Source: Promethearchaeota archaeon
Lineage (GTDB): Archaea > Asgardarchaeota > Lokiarchaeia > Sigyniarchaeales > SOKP01
DNA: 64,000 nucleotides
NCBI GenBank assembly: GCA_029838195.1
Contig: JALGVJ010000014.1
Coordinates: 1-64,000 of the forward strand
Direction of reading: 5' to 3'
The notes beneath the pieces were generated by a model. The model made no database searches, was not told where the DNA came from, and saw only the letters and a program-made list of their open reading frames with translations. Of this stretch, positions 54,055 through 63,746 are shown piece by piece. Position 1 is the first letter of the stretch. Each line of letters begins with the position of its first letter. Both the position numbers and the translations under genes were made by a program.

Positions 54055-55977
54055 TTATTTCACCTCTTTTATTGTTTTAGTTAGTAAAGTTTTTAATTCT
54101 TTTGATACGACGGCACCATCGATTTTGCCTCTTACTTGTTCCATTATTTCGCCCATTAAAGGTCCCATAGCACGCATTTCTTTTTCTTTAATCAAGGAAA
54201 GATTGTTATCGATAATGTCTTGTATTAAATTTTTTAAATCAGTAATAGAAATTTTTTGAAGGTTTAATTTTTTTCTTATATCTTCGATAGAGAGATGGGG
54301 GGAATCCGCCTTTAAGGCCATGATTTCTTCGATGGCTTCCTTACCGATTTCATTCGATTTCAAGAGAGTAAAGATCTCTTGATAATCCTTCTTTTTTAAG
54401 TTTTCAAGATTTTTTCCTTCCCTTCGCAAAGCTATGGTAGTTTCTAACAAGGTTGTAATGATTAACATGGGATTTTCCGGATAAATTTTCAAGAGAGTTT
54501 CAAACAGGTCTAATTTTCCCGTAAAAATGAGTTCTTTTATCATTCTTTCTTCTATCTTGAATTTCTTTGAATATTCTTGAATAATTTTCCATGGATGAGG
54601 AGGAAGGTTCTCTCGAATAGATTCAATTTCTTGTTCCGTATTTAGAATGGCAAGAGAGTCCGTATCAGGATATAATCTCGCACCGCCATGTAATTCCCTT
54701 AGAAATTCGGTATTTCCATTCTCCAATGCTTTTCTTGTTTCGGGAGGGACTCCGTTAAAAGCATCTTGTACTCGCTTTATTATTACATTCATAGCTTTAC
54801 TTATTTCTTTAGGTGTACCTAACACTAACACGAAACAATCATTTTCTTTAGAGTTCAATTTTTTCCTAATCATGTTAATTTCTTTTTCATCAAATCCATA
54901 CTTATTCAAATCTTCATCTGAATGAATGATGCCTTTTAAGCCAGAGATTGATTTAACCTTGCTACTCACTTCGGTTCCAAACCGATAGTCAGGCATTAGT
55001 TCCATTCCAAAAAGTCCTTTAAATCCCGTAAAATTGATGCCAACTAATTTTTTATCGGATTTTATGCCTTTGACAATGAATCCTTTTTTTTTCAAGTTGA
55101 TAACGTTGGAAACATCGATTATTTCTTGGTTTACATCATTCGGGGTCAATTTTCTTGATTGTAATTCTTTTTTCAATTTCAATAGATTTACTTGTCTTAG
55201 GACTTCATGTTCAATGAGGAGGGGAATCCAATCTAATTTTTGAACACCTTTGATCTCAATTCGTGTTCCATTTTTAATGCTCACGTTAATATCTTGTCGA
55301 ATGGAACCCAAGATTCGTTTTACGTCAGTCATCCATAATAAAAGTCCCAATCTTTCGGCACATTCTTTACATTCGATGGGATCATTAATTTCGGGTTTTG
55401 TAGTGACTTCTACTAAAGGAACTCCCAATCGATCTAATCTGAAATAGTTCGTTTTGCCTTCGGTTTTAATCTTTCTTGCGGCATCTTCTTCTAAACATAA
55501 AATATCAATGCCTATTTTTTTCCCTCCCTCAAGCTTAATATATCCTTCTTTAGCTAAAATCATGGTCCTCTGAAACCCACACGGAACACTTCCATCAAGA
55601 TAATTTTTTCTGCAAACGTGCATTTCCTCAACGACATCCGCATTTAAGAGTAAAGCAATTTGAAGGGCAATTTTTTTGGCCTCTTCATTGCAAGGGAAGG
55701 GAGGCGTTTCATCTAGTTCATAGGTACAAATTACATCGCCATACCCTTCATAAATAATGGTCATATCTTTTTCGTATTCCGTTAACATAGCTTCATCATA
55801 CGTCCCCATTTCCCCTAATACCGGGCGCATAAAACGTTTTACCCGAAAATCCGGTTCTCTTGAGCCTTGAAGCTCATTAGGACAACGACAAAAAAGTTTT
55901 GTTTTAGAATCAAGTTGTTGATGGATTTCTAAACCGCATTTAAGTCCCAATTTCTGATAATCGAGGATACTTTTCAC
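54055..55977 (-). CDS. gatE: Glutamyl-tRNA(Gln) amidotransferase subunit E
   Basis: This 640-residue GatB-like subunit with an inserted AspRS-like domain is specific to archaea. LGLKCGLEIHQQLDSKTKLFC is split over residues 10-30, the zinc cysteines are near CRCP, and HVCRKNYLDGSVPCGFQRT, GVPLVEVTTKPEI and SIRQDINVSI follow. The AspRS-like insert (about 300-400) has HSDEDLNKYG, and the C-terminal YqeY-like tail binds tRNA. It phosphorylates and amidates Glu-tRNA(Gln). It is first in the gatE-gatD operon. Confidence 0.95.
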   Translation of the reverse strand: MKSILDYQKLGLKCGLEIHQQLDSKTKLFCRCPNELQGSREPDFRVKRFMRPVLGEMGTYDEAMLTEYEKDMTIIYEGYGDVICTYELDETPPFPCNEEAKKIALQIALLLNADVVEEMHVCRKNYLDGSVPCGFQRTMILAKEGYIKLEGGKKIGIDILCLEEDAARKIKTEGKTNYFRLDRLGVPLVEVTTKPEINDPIECKECAERLGLLLWMTDVKRILGSIRQDINVSIKNGTRIEIKGVQKLDWIPLLIEHEVLRQVNLLKLKKELQSRKLTPNDVNQEIIDVSNVINLKKKGFIVKGIKSDKKLVGINFTGFKGLFGMELMPDYRFGTEVSSKVKSISGLKGIIHSDEDLNKYGFDEKEINMIRKKLNSKENDCFVLVLGTPKEISKAMNVIIKRVQDAFNGVPPETRKALENGNTEFLRELHGGARLYPDTDSLAILNTEQEIESIRENLPPHPWKIIQEYSKKFKIEERMIKELIFTGKLDLFETLLKIYPENPMLIITTLLETTIALRREGKNLENLKKKDYQEIFTLLKSNEIGKEAIEEIMALKADSPHLSIEDIRKKLNLQKISITDLKNLIQDIIDNNLSLIKEKEMRAMGPLMGEIMEQVRGKIDGAVVSKELKTLLTKTIKEVK

Positions 55978-56123
55978 GTTAATTCACATCATGTTAAAAC
56001 CTAATTTTTAATAAAAACTTCATGGAAAATAAATTAATATCTCATTAAATAACATGATAAAAACAAATTTAATTTATTCAATATTGCCTATTAAAAGCCT
56101 CATTCATCAAGTATTTAATAGCA

Positions 56124-57209
56124 TTACGTGAGAAAAAAAACACCTTCGCTTTCTATTACATTCGAATGATGAGAAAGGAAATCAATTAGAAAATTTAACT
56201 CTCTTTTAAATCTTTCAGGATTCAATTTAAACTTAAAACTTAATTTCATTTTGCTTTCAATTTCAATCCAGTGGAGCTTCTGAAAGAACTCCAATAAGCT
56301 CAAAAGAAATTTATCTTTAGAATATTTACCAAACTTTCTTAGATCATTTTCCATTTTTTTTAAAATTTGTTCGAATACTCGATAATTTTTGTGGACTATA
56401 ATAATATTTTTATCCGTAGCAAGTTTTTGAAAAAAATACCGATGATCTTCTTCATTGATGATATTTTCGAAATGAATGATTTGAGATAAATTATGATATG
56501 TAAGAGCTTGTCGCTCTTTTTCTCTAGATATATCCTTACAAAAGAGCAAGTCTGTCAATATTACATACATGATACACGTTAAATTTTCCATATCTTGATG
56601 AAACCTTACAACTTTAACACCCAAATATCCAAGAAGGCTTGCATTTAGCTTCATATTTTCAAAAAGGAGGAGGGGAGAGGCTCCTTTAATCTTGATTTCA
56701 AAAGAAAAATCTTGATCGGAATTAGTATTCAAGGGATTTATATTTATCTTTTCTACAATCGTTTTATGAAGATTTGAATTCGCAAATCCATTGAGGAAAT
56801 TAAAAACTTTAGTTTTATCCTTAATTGGTAAATTTTCTTGAAAAATGGATAGTATGTTAATAAACAGCTTTGGAGAATCGTGAAAATGAAAAGGCATGTA
56901 TTTATTTAGTTTTATTAAATCTTCATATTGAAGAGATAATGCTTTAAAAGAGAGATTATCATAAAATTGAATTATATTACCCCCGATAATTTTTTTGATA
57001 TCATCAAGAGATTTATTTTCTTTAAAAAAATTCATTACATTTTCCATTAAAAAATGGATTGTTGAGGATAAACTTTTAAAATTCTTATCATGAGGATTTT
57101 TACCTTGTTGCTCATTGTAATATCGAACTATTCTTTCTTTTAAGGAGGAGGGAAGGACAATGGTTACTCTCTCTGTTTTTTTATTAGATAAAAATTTTTT
57201 CGAACTCAT
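56124..57209 (-). CDS. RHH-type protein with unknown C-terminal domain, tandem paralogue B
   Basis: This 361-residue soluble protein starts with a basic leader and an RHH-like domain (about 12-70: RVTIVLPSSLKERIVRYY then FKSLSSTIHFLMENVMNFF). A hinge LDDIKKIIGGNIIQFYDNLSF follows, then about 270 residues I do not recognise, with FENMKLNASLLGYLGVKVVRF in the centre and a C-terminal FGKYSKDKFLLSLLEFFQKL block. It is clearly homologous to the product of 57249-58325, 39 bp upstream on the same strand. It is probably a ligand-responsive transcription factor of an Asgard-specific family. Function is unknown. Confidence 0.65.
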   Translation of the reverse strand: MSSKKFLSNKKTERVTIVLPSSLKERIVRYYNEQQGKNPHDKNFKSLSSTIHFLMENVMNFFKENKSLDDIKKIIGGNIIQFYDNLSFKALSLQYEDLIKLNKYMPFHFHDSPKLFINILSIFQENLPIKDKTKVFNFLNGFANSNLHKTIVEKININPLNTNSDQDFSFEIKIKGASPLLLFENMKLNASLLGYLGVKVVRFHQDMENLTCIMYVILTDLLFCKDISREKERQALTYHNLSQIIHFENIINEEDHRYFFQKLATDKNIIIVHKNYRVFEQILKKMENDLRKFGKYSKDKFLLSLLEFFQKLHWIEIESKMKLSFKFKLNPERFKRELNFLIDFLSHHSNVIESEGVFFLT

Positions 57210-57248
57210 TTAATCCCATTTGAATTATTTAATTAAAAAAGAGATTTT

Positions 57249-58325
57249 TCAATTTTTAGGGATAAGATTGATTTTATTTTCTTTTAAATGTTGGAGCTCG
57301 GCATATTGAGAAAGGAATTCCTTTAAATAATCTATCTCCTCTTTGGAATGCTCATTAGAAAGGTTAATGTTAAAAATTAGTTCTTCATCATTTTCGATTG
57401 AAATCCAATGCAATTTCTCAAATATTTTTAATATGTTTAAAAGAAAATTTTCTTTTTTCCCAAATTTTTCAATATCTTTAAGGAACATGTCTATCCAATA
57501 ATCTCGAGTTTTATCTATATTAAATTTAACCACGCATTCTTTATCTTCCGCAAGTTTCATCCATAAGTGATATTCCTTCTCATCATTGATTATTCGTTCA
57601 TGATTTACAAAAAATGAGAGATTATGTTGAATCAATTTTAATCGTTCTGAAGTAGCGATTTCACTTTGATATGCCAGATCAGTATCTTCAAAATAATATC
57701 TACAATACTTCGATTTCTCATTATACAAGCAGTCTGTAATCTTCAATCCAACATAACCATAAATCGCAGCGATCATTTTACAATTTTCAAAATGGAGGTT
57801 TTGATACGTGCCGATGTATTCTAACTTGAATTTGGAAGGAATTCCTCTTTCAATTTCCTCGAAATTATACTCCTTGGTTAATTTATTAGAAATTGCATAG
57901 TTTCTAAAGCGTTCGTGTTTTAACATTAAATCATCCACATCACGAGGGATTTGAATATAAAATTCTTTCAAGGCCAAGAAAAAATCGGTCATGTTATCAT
58001 AAAAAGAGATGTCATATTTATTCGGTTGCACGGCAACCTCATAATAAGGAATAGTGGCACGGAAACTATATTTATCATAAAAAGTTACCATGGTACCATC
58101 CGCATAATTTTTTAAATCATCCAAAGTTTTTCCACTTTCTAATAAATTCATCACGTTTTCCAAGACATAGTTATAAAACGCAGATACACTCTTGTATCTT
58201 TCATCATTGGGTTGCATTTTAGCTTTTTTATTAACATGGCGAGTTATCCAATCTTTTAAAGCCGGCGAAATGGATATCGTTTGTCGGGTTATTTTTTTAT
58301 TGGAGGCCTTTTTTTTAACTGACAT
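57249..58325 (-). CDS. RHH-type protein with unknown C-terminal domain, tandem paralogue A
   Basis: This 358-residue protein shares layout and motifs with paralogue B: RHH-like ITRQTISISPALKDWITRHV with YKSVSAFYNYVLENVMNLL (about 12-72), LDDLKNYADGTMVTFYDKYSF, central FENCKMIAAIYGYVGLKIT and C-terminal FGKKENFLLNILKIFEKLHW. Identity is low but continuous, so the duplication is old. Both genes are likely co-transcribed. Two Asp/Glu-rich loops and several aromatic residues in the central domain suggest a small-molecule or protein partner, but no catalytic motif is evident. Confidence 0.65.
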   Translation of the reverse strand: MSVKKKASNKKITRQTISISPALKDWITRHVNKKAKMQPNDERYKSVSAFYNYVLENVMNLLESGKTLDDLKNYADGTMVTFYDKYSFRATIPYYEVAVQPNKYDISFYDNMTDFFLALKEFYIQIPRDVDDLMLKHERFRNYAISNKLTKEYNFEEIERGIPSKFKLEYIGTYQNLHFENCKMIAAIYGYVGLKITDCLYNEKSKYCRYYFEDTDLAYQSEIATSERLKLIQHNLSFFVNHERIINDEKEYHLWMKLAEDKECVVKFNIDKTRDYWIDMFLKDIEKFGKKENFLLNILKIFEKLHWISIENDEELIFNINLSNEHSKEEIDYLKEFLSQYAELQHLKENKINLIPKN

Positions 58326-58718
58326 AACATGAGTGAAAAATATTTGATTTAATTATTCATATATTAAATTTATTAATATCTTAAATTTATTTAAATATTT
58401 GTGAAAAATTTCACTTCAAACAAGATTTTGAAAATACATGTTACTTATAATATAGCGTATTTTCTAAAATTTTTTTGCTACCTAAATGCGTGGAAAAAGG
58501 TTGGAATATTTTTTTTCCCCTAAAGTTAATATCTAGATTTAAATACTATTGCAAAATCTTAATATTCGAGATTTTAAGTCATAAAAATTTAAAATCTCAT
58601 GATGAAGTGATTTCGATCTCACCTAAACGGGTAGATAAAAGGAAAGGAGGCGAATAATAAAGACAAAAATCCCCCAATCTTTTACTCCCATCTTTCATTT
58701 TTTACCATTCCTTTAAAA
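58326..58718. other. Intergenic region
   Basis: This 393 bp interval between the RHH pair and elp3 is AT-rich. A 60-codon frame at 58475-58657 has no support and is probably chance. A GGAGGCG near 58645 does not lead a good frame. I see no RNA. Confidence 0.3.
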
Positions 58719-59873
58719 TTAAATCAATTTTTTTGAAACATAAGGACCATCTTTTTGATATCCTTGGTTATAAAACCATTGTTTAACGCCTAATCCACTA
58801 ATTACAGCTATTTTTTTTAAACCAAATTCTTCTTTTGAAATTTTTTCTGCTTGTTTTAATAATGTTTTTCCGAGACCTTTGTGTTGGATTTGACCTTGTT
58901 CGCGTGGCGGGGCACCCCAAGGAACTAACATGCCAACGATCTTGATTTCTCGCACGATAGAAGTGTTGCCATCATTTAATTCCTTTCTATGTGCTTTTTC
59001 AGACGGTATTCTCAATCTTAAATAGCCTAATAAGCACGTTCTTTTAATGTCTTCATGAGAGAGAAAAATTTCTTTACCTTCTGAGGCATCATACTCGTAG
59101 CTTAATAACTTAATTTCATTTAAAAGCGCAGCATTGTCTTGATATTTAGGGGTAAGATATCCTAATTCTCTACACCTAATACAACGGCATGAAGCATTTT
59201 TTTCTTTTAATTTCTCATGGATTAACTGTCTTAAGTTGCTTTTTTTACAGCCCGCTTGAATTAAATAGGCAGGGATATCTCGCATTATTCTCTGAATTCT
59301 AATATAAGGAGGGAGAGTTTTTTTCACAGACGCTAATAGATCTATTAATTTTTCTTCCGAATAAGGCACATATTTTCCTTTTTTCCACCAAGAATATAAC
59401 TCAGTTCCTTGAATCACTAAAGTAGGATAGATTTTTAACATATCAGGTCTATAATTAGGATCACTAAATAGTGTTTGGAACATCTCAAGATCTTTCTGAA
59501 GCGAAGAGCCAGGCAAATTGGGCATTACATGAAGATTTACTTTGAATCCAGCATCTTTAGCTATTCGAATTGCTTCAATAGAATCGGCAGTAGAATGGCC
59601 TCTTTTTATTAATTTATAAATATCATCATAAACGGTTTGCACGCCGATTTCTACTCTTGTCGTACCATAATGAAGCATTAAATCAACATGTTCTTCCTTG
59701 CAGTAATCCGGTCTTGTTTCAATTGTCAATCCAACTAATCTTTTACGTGAACGTTCCGCTTTTTTTTTTGCTTCCTCTAATGAAGTCGTATTTTCCCCGA
59801 TTATTCCTTCTAAAGCCCCTTTAACAAAATTTTCCTGATATGAGTGATCTGTCGATAAGAAGGTCCCTCCCAT
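58719..59873 (-). CDS. elp3: Elp3, C-terminal part (radical SAM barrel end plus GNAT domain), split by frameshift
   Basis: These 384 codons continue Elp3 from MGGTFLSTDHSYQENFVKG: LTIETRPDYC, RVEIGVQTVYDDIYKLIKRG, GFKVNLHVMPNLPGSS, and the C-terminal acetyltransferase domain with HKGLGKTLLKQAEKI and NQGYQKDGPYVSKKL. The frame is open upstream into KIELIV, which is Elp3 sequence before the apparent Met, so this is not an independent gene. The N-terminal half is in another frame at 59884-60381. Elp3 makes the cm5U-type modification at wobble U34 of tRNA using SAM and acetyl-CoA. Confidence 0.88.
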   Translation of the reverse strand: MGGTFLSTDHSYQENFVKGALEGIIGENTTSLEEAKKKAERSRKRLVGLTIETRPDYCKEEHVDLMLHYGTTRVEIGVQTVYDDIYKLIKRGHSTADSIEAIRIAKDAGFKVNLHVMPNLPGSSLQKDLEMFQTLFSDPNYRPDMLKIYPTLVIQGTELYSWWKKGKYVPYSEEKLIDLLASVKKTLPPYIRIQRIMRDIPAYLIQAGCKKSNLRQLIHEKLKEKNASCRCIRCRELGYLTPKYQDNAALLNEIKLLSYEYDASEGKEIFLSHEDIKRTCLLGYLRLRIPSEKAHRKELNDGNTSIVREIKIVGMLVPWGAPPREQGQIQHKGLGKTLLKQAEKISKEEFGLKKIAVISGLGVKQWFYNQGYQKDGPYVSKKLI

Positions 59874-59883
59874 TACGATGAGC

Positions 59884-60381
59884 TCAATTTTTTATGGTGA
59901 TCCAGGGCATGTCCCGAATCAAGTCCACATCATGACCGATGGCGTCTAAATCAGAAATTCGAGAAAGAACTTGTTCCTTAGGGTCATAATTACAATAAAT
60001 CGACCTCATGGCTGCCGGTTCTCTTCCCGTATATGATTTAGCAACTTTTTCTCCAGGTTGGGAGTGGACACCCGGACAATAAACACATTCACCCGGACAT
60101 AGCAAGGGTTTTGTCATGATTGCGATGACCGTTACACCCGAAAGCGTTCTCGTTGAGCGTCTTTTCAGTAATTTTCGTAAAATTTTTTTTTCTTCTTCAG
60201 ACGCATGACTCAAGATGGTAGCATTTTTGATGACTTTTGGATAGTGATACTTTTTACCAATCTTACCCTTGAGATTAGTGATTTTGCTTTTAGAAAAATT
60301 GGGTTTCTTAATTAAAACTTCAATTATTTCCCGTGCTATTTTATTTTCCAAATTTAAACTATTATTATCTTTTACATCCAT
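59884..60381 (-). CDS. elp3: Elp3, N-terminal part (radical SAM cluster), split by frameshift
   Basis: These 165 codons hold the Elp3 N-terminus: a basic tRNA-binding region, VIAIMTKPLLCPGECVYCPG with the radical SAM cysteines, and KSYTGREPAAMRSIYCNYDP. It ends TIKN-stop directly after a run of six A (plus-strand T6 at 59888-59893). Removing one A gives TIKIELIVMGG and joins it to the C-terminal part in frame. So elp3 is one gene of about 550 codons interrupted by a single-base homopolymer indel: a sequencing error, a recent mutation or programmed slippage. Confidence 0.88.
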   Translation of the reverse strand: MDVKDNNSLNLENKIAREIIEVLIKKPNFSKSKITNLKGKIGKKYHYPKVIKNATILSHASEEEKKILRKLLKRRSTRTLSGVTVIAIMTKPLLCPGECVYCPGVHSQPGEKVAKSYTGREPAAMRSIYCNYDPKEQVLSRISDLDAIGHDVDLIRDMPWITIKN

Positions 60382-60584
60382 GGTTGAAACATGACATTCT
60401 ATTATTCATATTAAATTAGCATCGAAAATATTCTTTTTGGGTCAATTTTTTACCATTTATTAATGCTTTTAATAATTTTGGAAAAATTTTTCCTTAAAAA
60501 AAGAGGGTTTTGAAAGAAGCTTCTACTGCAAGGGAGCTTGAAAAATTAAATGATTAATAACATGAGGAGATAAGGAAATAATGT

Positions 60585-61433
60585 TTAAATCAACACTTTC
60601 TTTCCCGTAAAATCTCTTTTAAATCTTCCGAAATCATCAACTTTTCTAAGAATTTCAGAATCAAACACGGGGCCATCTGTACATGTTAATAACCCTAAAG
60701 GATCTAACACGCACAGTCCACATAATCCACATCCACATCGCATAATTCTTTCAAGACTAGCTTGTAAAGGAATTCCATATCGTTCGCATGTTTTAAAAAT
60801 TTTAAACATCATTTTTTCTGGCCCGCACGTGTATACTAAAAGATTTTTTGTTCTTTCCCTTGGATAGTCTTTTAAGATTTCCGTGAATATATCCGAGGCC
60901 AATCCTTTTAGCGCATAACTCCCATCATCCGTACAATAGAAATTTGATACATTATCCTCAGGAAAATTTTTACAAAATTCTTTAAATATCATCTCATCTC
61001 TTGTTTTGATGCCTATAACCAACTTGAAGGGATGGTGATTTTCCTTTAATTCTAAAATTAAAGGGCGTAAGGGCGCAAGTCCAATTCCTCCAGCAATTAT
61101 AAATACCTCCTTGCATTTTTCTGGAGGAAGTTCAAATCCATTTCCAAAAGGACCTCTTATTCCAATATAATCGCCAACATTCAAATCTAATAAAGCTTTC
61201 GTGCATTCACCCACTTTTTTAACTGTAATGCTCCAATTTCCTTTAGAATCATAATGGGAAAGAGAAATGGGAATTTCATCCACCCCCGGCACCCAGACCA
61301 TGATGAATTGGCCCGGTCTCGGAGAAATATAGTTATTATTTTTTGGATCCACCGAAAAATTGAGGGTTTTTACATTTTTACATTCTTCAACAACATGCTC
61401 TATTTTTACAGTTCTCACTACATTTTTACTCAA
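60585..61433 (-). CDS. pyrK: Dihydroorotate dehydrogenase electron-transfer subunit PyrK
   Basis: This 282-residue ferredoxin-reductase-like protein has an FAD-binding domain (RPGQFIMVWVPGVDEIP near 40-56), an NAD-binding domain (FIIAGGIGLAPLRPLI), and a C-terminal 2Fe-2S site in RCGCGLCGLCVLDP with a later Cys. It passes electrons from PyrD's FMN to NAD. It overlaps the end of pyrD by 8 bp, so the two are coupled. It acts in de novo pyrimidine synthesis. Confidence 0.92.
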   Translation of the reverse strand: MSKNVVRTVKIEHVVEECKNVKTLNFSVDPKNNNYISPRPGQFIMVWVPGVDEIPISLSHYDSKGNWSITVKKVGECTKALLDLNVGDYIGIRGPFGNGFELPPEKCKEVFIIAGGIGLAPLRPLILELKENHHPFKLVIGIKTRDEMIFKEFCKNFPEDNVSNFYCTDDGSYALKGLASDIFTEILKDYPRERTKNLLVYTCGPEKMMFKIFKTCERYGIPLQASLERIMRCGCGLCGLCVLDPLGLLTCTDGPVFDSEILRKVDDFGRFKRDFTGKKVLI

Positions 61434-62379
61434 ATTCGGGTTCCTCCTGTATTTCGTGTTTATGAGCTAACCCAATTAACTCCATGATGGTGTTATAATT
61501 ATTTCTCATTAAATATGCTTTTAAATCTTTTATAATTTTCGTGATTACATCAAATCCTTGATATAAAGCAGTTCCCATTTGAACGGCGGAGGCTCCTGCT
61601 AAAAAAAATTCTATGACATCGTGCCACCATGAAATGCCTCCGCATCCAATAATGGGAATTTTTAAAACTTTATATAAATCATATACTTTCTTAATTGCAA
61701 TAGGATGAATCGCTTTACCTGATAATCCTCCCGAGCCATGAGAAAGAATGGGCTTTTGGGTATTAACATCTATAACCATGGCACTAATTGTATTAATAGC
61801 AACCACCCCATCTGCGCCCGCTTTTTCAGCTGCTAATGCAATATCCGTGATATCGGTAACATTAGGATTCAACTTCACAAATACGGGAAGAGAAATTCTC
61901 TTTTTAATCTCGTGAACCAATTGAAAAGTTAAATCTTTATCAATACCAATGGAGGAAACTTCTGCATGGGGACAAGAGATATTGAGTTCAAGAGCCCATG
62001 CTCCTGAATTTGCCGCTTTAGTTGCAACATCGATATAAGATTGAATAGAACCCCCAAACACGCTCATTATTAAAGGTAGGCTATTATTTTCCGCTGCCTT
62101 GAGTTCTGAAATAAAATTATCAATACCCGGATTGGCCAACCCCACACTGTTTAAAAAGGTGCCGGGATAAATTTCAATAATGGATGGATTTCTATAACCT
62201 TTTCTTGGTCTAGGGCCTATAGATTTAGAAACTACCGCCCCGGCACCAGCAGCAAGCGCTCGTTTCATTGTGGACAATGAGACACCAAGAATACCAGAAG
62301 CTAAAATAAGAGGTGTTTTTAATTTTAATTTCGAGAGGTGAGTTTCTAAAATTTTTTCTTGGAAATCATGAGAGCGCAT
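61426..62379 (-). CDS. pyrD: Dihydroorotate dehydrogenase (class 1B) catalytic subunit
   Basis: This 317-residue FMN barrel enzyme has LKLKTPLILASGILGVSLS at the start, NSVGLANPGIDNF, the class 1 active-site cysteine in LELNISCPH, and the FMN phosphate site IPIIGCGGISWWHD. It oxidises dihydroorotate to orotate. The Cys base and the partner pyrK identify class 1B (NAD-linked). It is divergent from nop5 with 125 bp between them. Confidence 0.93.
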   Translation of the reverse strand: MRSHDFQEKILETHLSKLKLKTPLILASGILGVSLSTMKRALAAGAGAVVSKSIGPRPRKGYRNPSIIEIYPGTFLNSVGLANPGIDNFISELKAAENNSLPLIMSVFGGSIQSYIDVATKAANSGAWALELNISCPHAEVSSIGIDKDLTFQLVHEIKKRISLPVFVKLNPNVTDITDIALAAEKAGADGVVAINTISAMVIDVNTQKPILSHGSGGLSGKAIHPIAIKKVYDLYKVLKIPIIGCGGISWWHDVIEFFLAGASAVQMGTALYQGFDVITKIIKDLKAYLMRNNYNTIMELIGLAHKHEIQEEPEFE

Positions 62380-62504
62380 GATGAGTTTAATATTAAATGA
62401 ATATTTTTTTCATTCAAGATAATTGGTTCTTTACCGTATAAATTTTTTTAAAAGAAAATAATGATTATTATGATTTATAATCTTTTCATGAGAGTTTAAG
62501 AAAA

Positions 62505-63746
62505 ATGAAATGCTTTATTATTGATTGTTATATTGGGATCTTTGCGGTAGATGAGGCGGGAAATATCATAAATTTTCAAGATTTTAATGAGGACAGAGAG
62601 CAAAAAATTGCTTTTTTTCGAGAAATAAAAAATAAGACTCTCACGAGAGAATACAAGACTTTTTTAAACGAATTAGTAAATTCAGGCTTTAATCAATTTT
62701 TATTTGACAATAAAGAGCTCGCAGATTTAACTTTTAGCGAGCTAGGATACACTTCTAACTTAGTGAAGGATTCAGAAGAATTTAAGAATTTTAGATTCAA
62801 TCTTACGTCCCATTTAAATCGTATTGGAATTCATAAATCTCAAGCGGATTTATTACGAGAATACAAGGAAATAAGTGAAACTTTGATAAAATATCACGTG
62901 AGTCGGGCGGGAGAAGCTGAAGATTTAATGATCATTCAGACCATAGAAACAATAGATCAGATAAAAAAATCAATCAGTTCATTTACCATGCGATTACGGG
63001 AATGGTATGGGCTATATTTTCCAGAATTAACGGATAAAATTATTGATGATGAAATCGTATTAGCGCAAATAATATCATACCTAGGGGAGCGAGCCTCATT
63101 CACGGAAGAAAATTTAAAAAATTATTTCAATTTTTCTGAGCATTTAGTTCAGTCATTACAAGAAAAGGCTAAAACATCCATGGGTGCAGAAATTGATATC
63201 TCCATGATGCAAGCTTTAGCAAATCAAATTCTTTCCTTGAATGAGTATCGGGTTGAGTTGGAGGATTATTTATCACGGTTGATGGAACAAGTAGCTCCCA
63301 ATTTAACTGCTGTCATTGGTTCATTAATTGGCGCTAAATTAATGGCTAAAGCGGGGAGTTTAAAAAAAGTAGCTTTCATGCCCGCTTCTCGAATACAATT
63401 ATTAGGAGCAGAAAAGGCATTATACAGATTTCTTAAAACGGGACAAAAAGTACCAAAACATGGGCTTATATTTCAATGGAACCAAATAAGAGGAAGCCCC
63501 GCTAGTATTCGAGGAAATATTGCTCGATTAATCGCAAATAAAATTGCGATTGCCGCAAAAATCGATTATTTTGGAGGGGATTTTAAAGGTGAACTCCTTT
63601 CTCAAGAAATTAATGAAAAAATCAAGATGATTAAAAAAAAACTCCCTCGAAAGAAAAAAAAGGAAGAAATTTCATCCCTCCCCGTTCCAAAAAAGAAAAA
63701 AAAGAAAAAAAACAAGAAAAAGAGGAAGAAATATGGAAAAACTTGA
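62505..63746 (+). CDS. nop5: C/D box RNP protein Nop5 (Nop56/58 family)
   Basis: This 413-residue core protein of archaeal C/D guide RNPs has an N-terminal fibrillarin-binding domain, a coiled coil (about 125-260) and a NOP domain with PNLTAVIGSLIGAKLMAKAG and IQLLGAEKALYRFLKTG, then FQWNQIRGSPASIRGNIAR. A long lysine-rich C-terminal tail ends the protein. It bridges L7Ae-bound RNA and fibrillarin. Its stop overlaps the fibrillarin start by 14 bp; the two genes are usually adjacent in archaea. Confidence 0.94.
   Translation: MKCFIIDCYIGIFAVDEAGNIINFQDFNEDREQKIAFFREIKNKTLTREYKTFLNELVNSGFNQFLFDNKELADLTFSELGYTSNLVKDSEEFKNFRFNLTSHLNRIGIHKSQADLLREYKEISETLIKYHVSRAGEAEDLMIIQTIETIDQIKKSISSFTMRLREWYGLYFPELTDKIIDDEIVLAQIISYLGERASFTEENLKNYFNFSEHLVQSLQEKAKTSMGAEIDISMMQALANQILSLNEYRVELEDYLSRLMEQVAPNLTAVIGSLIGAKLMAKAGSLKKVAFMPASRIQLLGAEKALYRFLKTGQKVPKHGLIFQWNQIRGSPASIRGNIARLIANKIAIAAKIDYFGGDFKGELLSQEINEKIKMIKKKLPRKKKKEEISSLPVPKKKKKKKNKKKRKKYGKT

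Noticed and set aside
58475..58657. 60-codon frame between the RHH pair and elp3
   Set aside because: No plausible start signal and no domain pattern; likely chance in AT-rich DNA.
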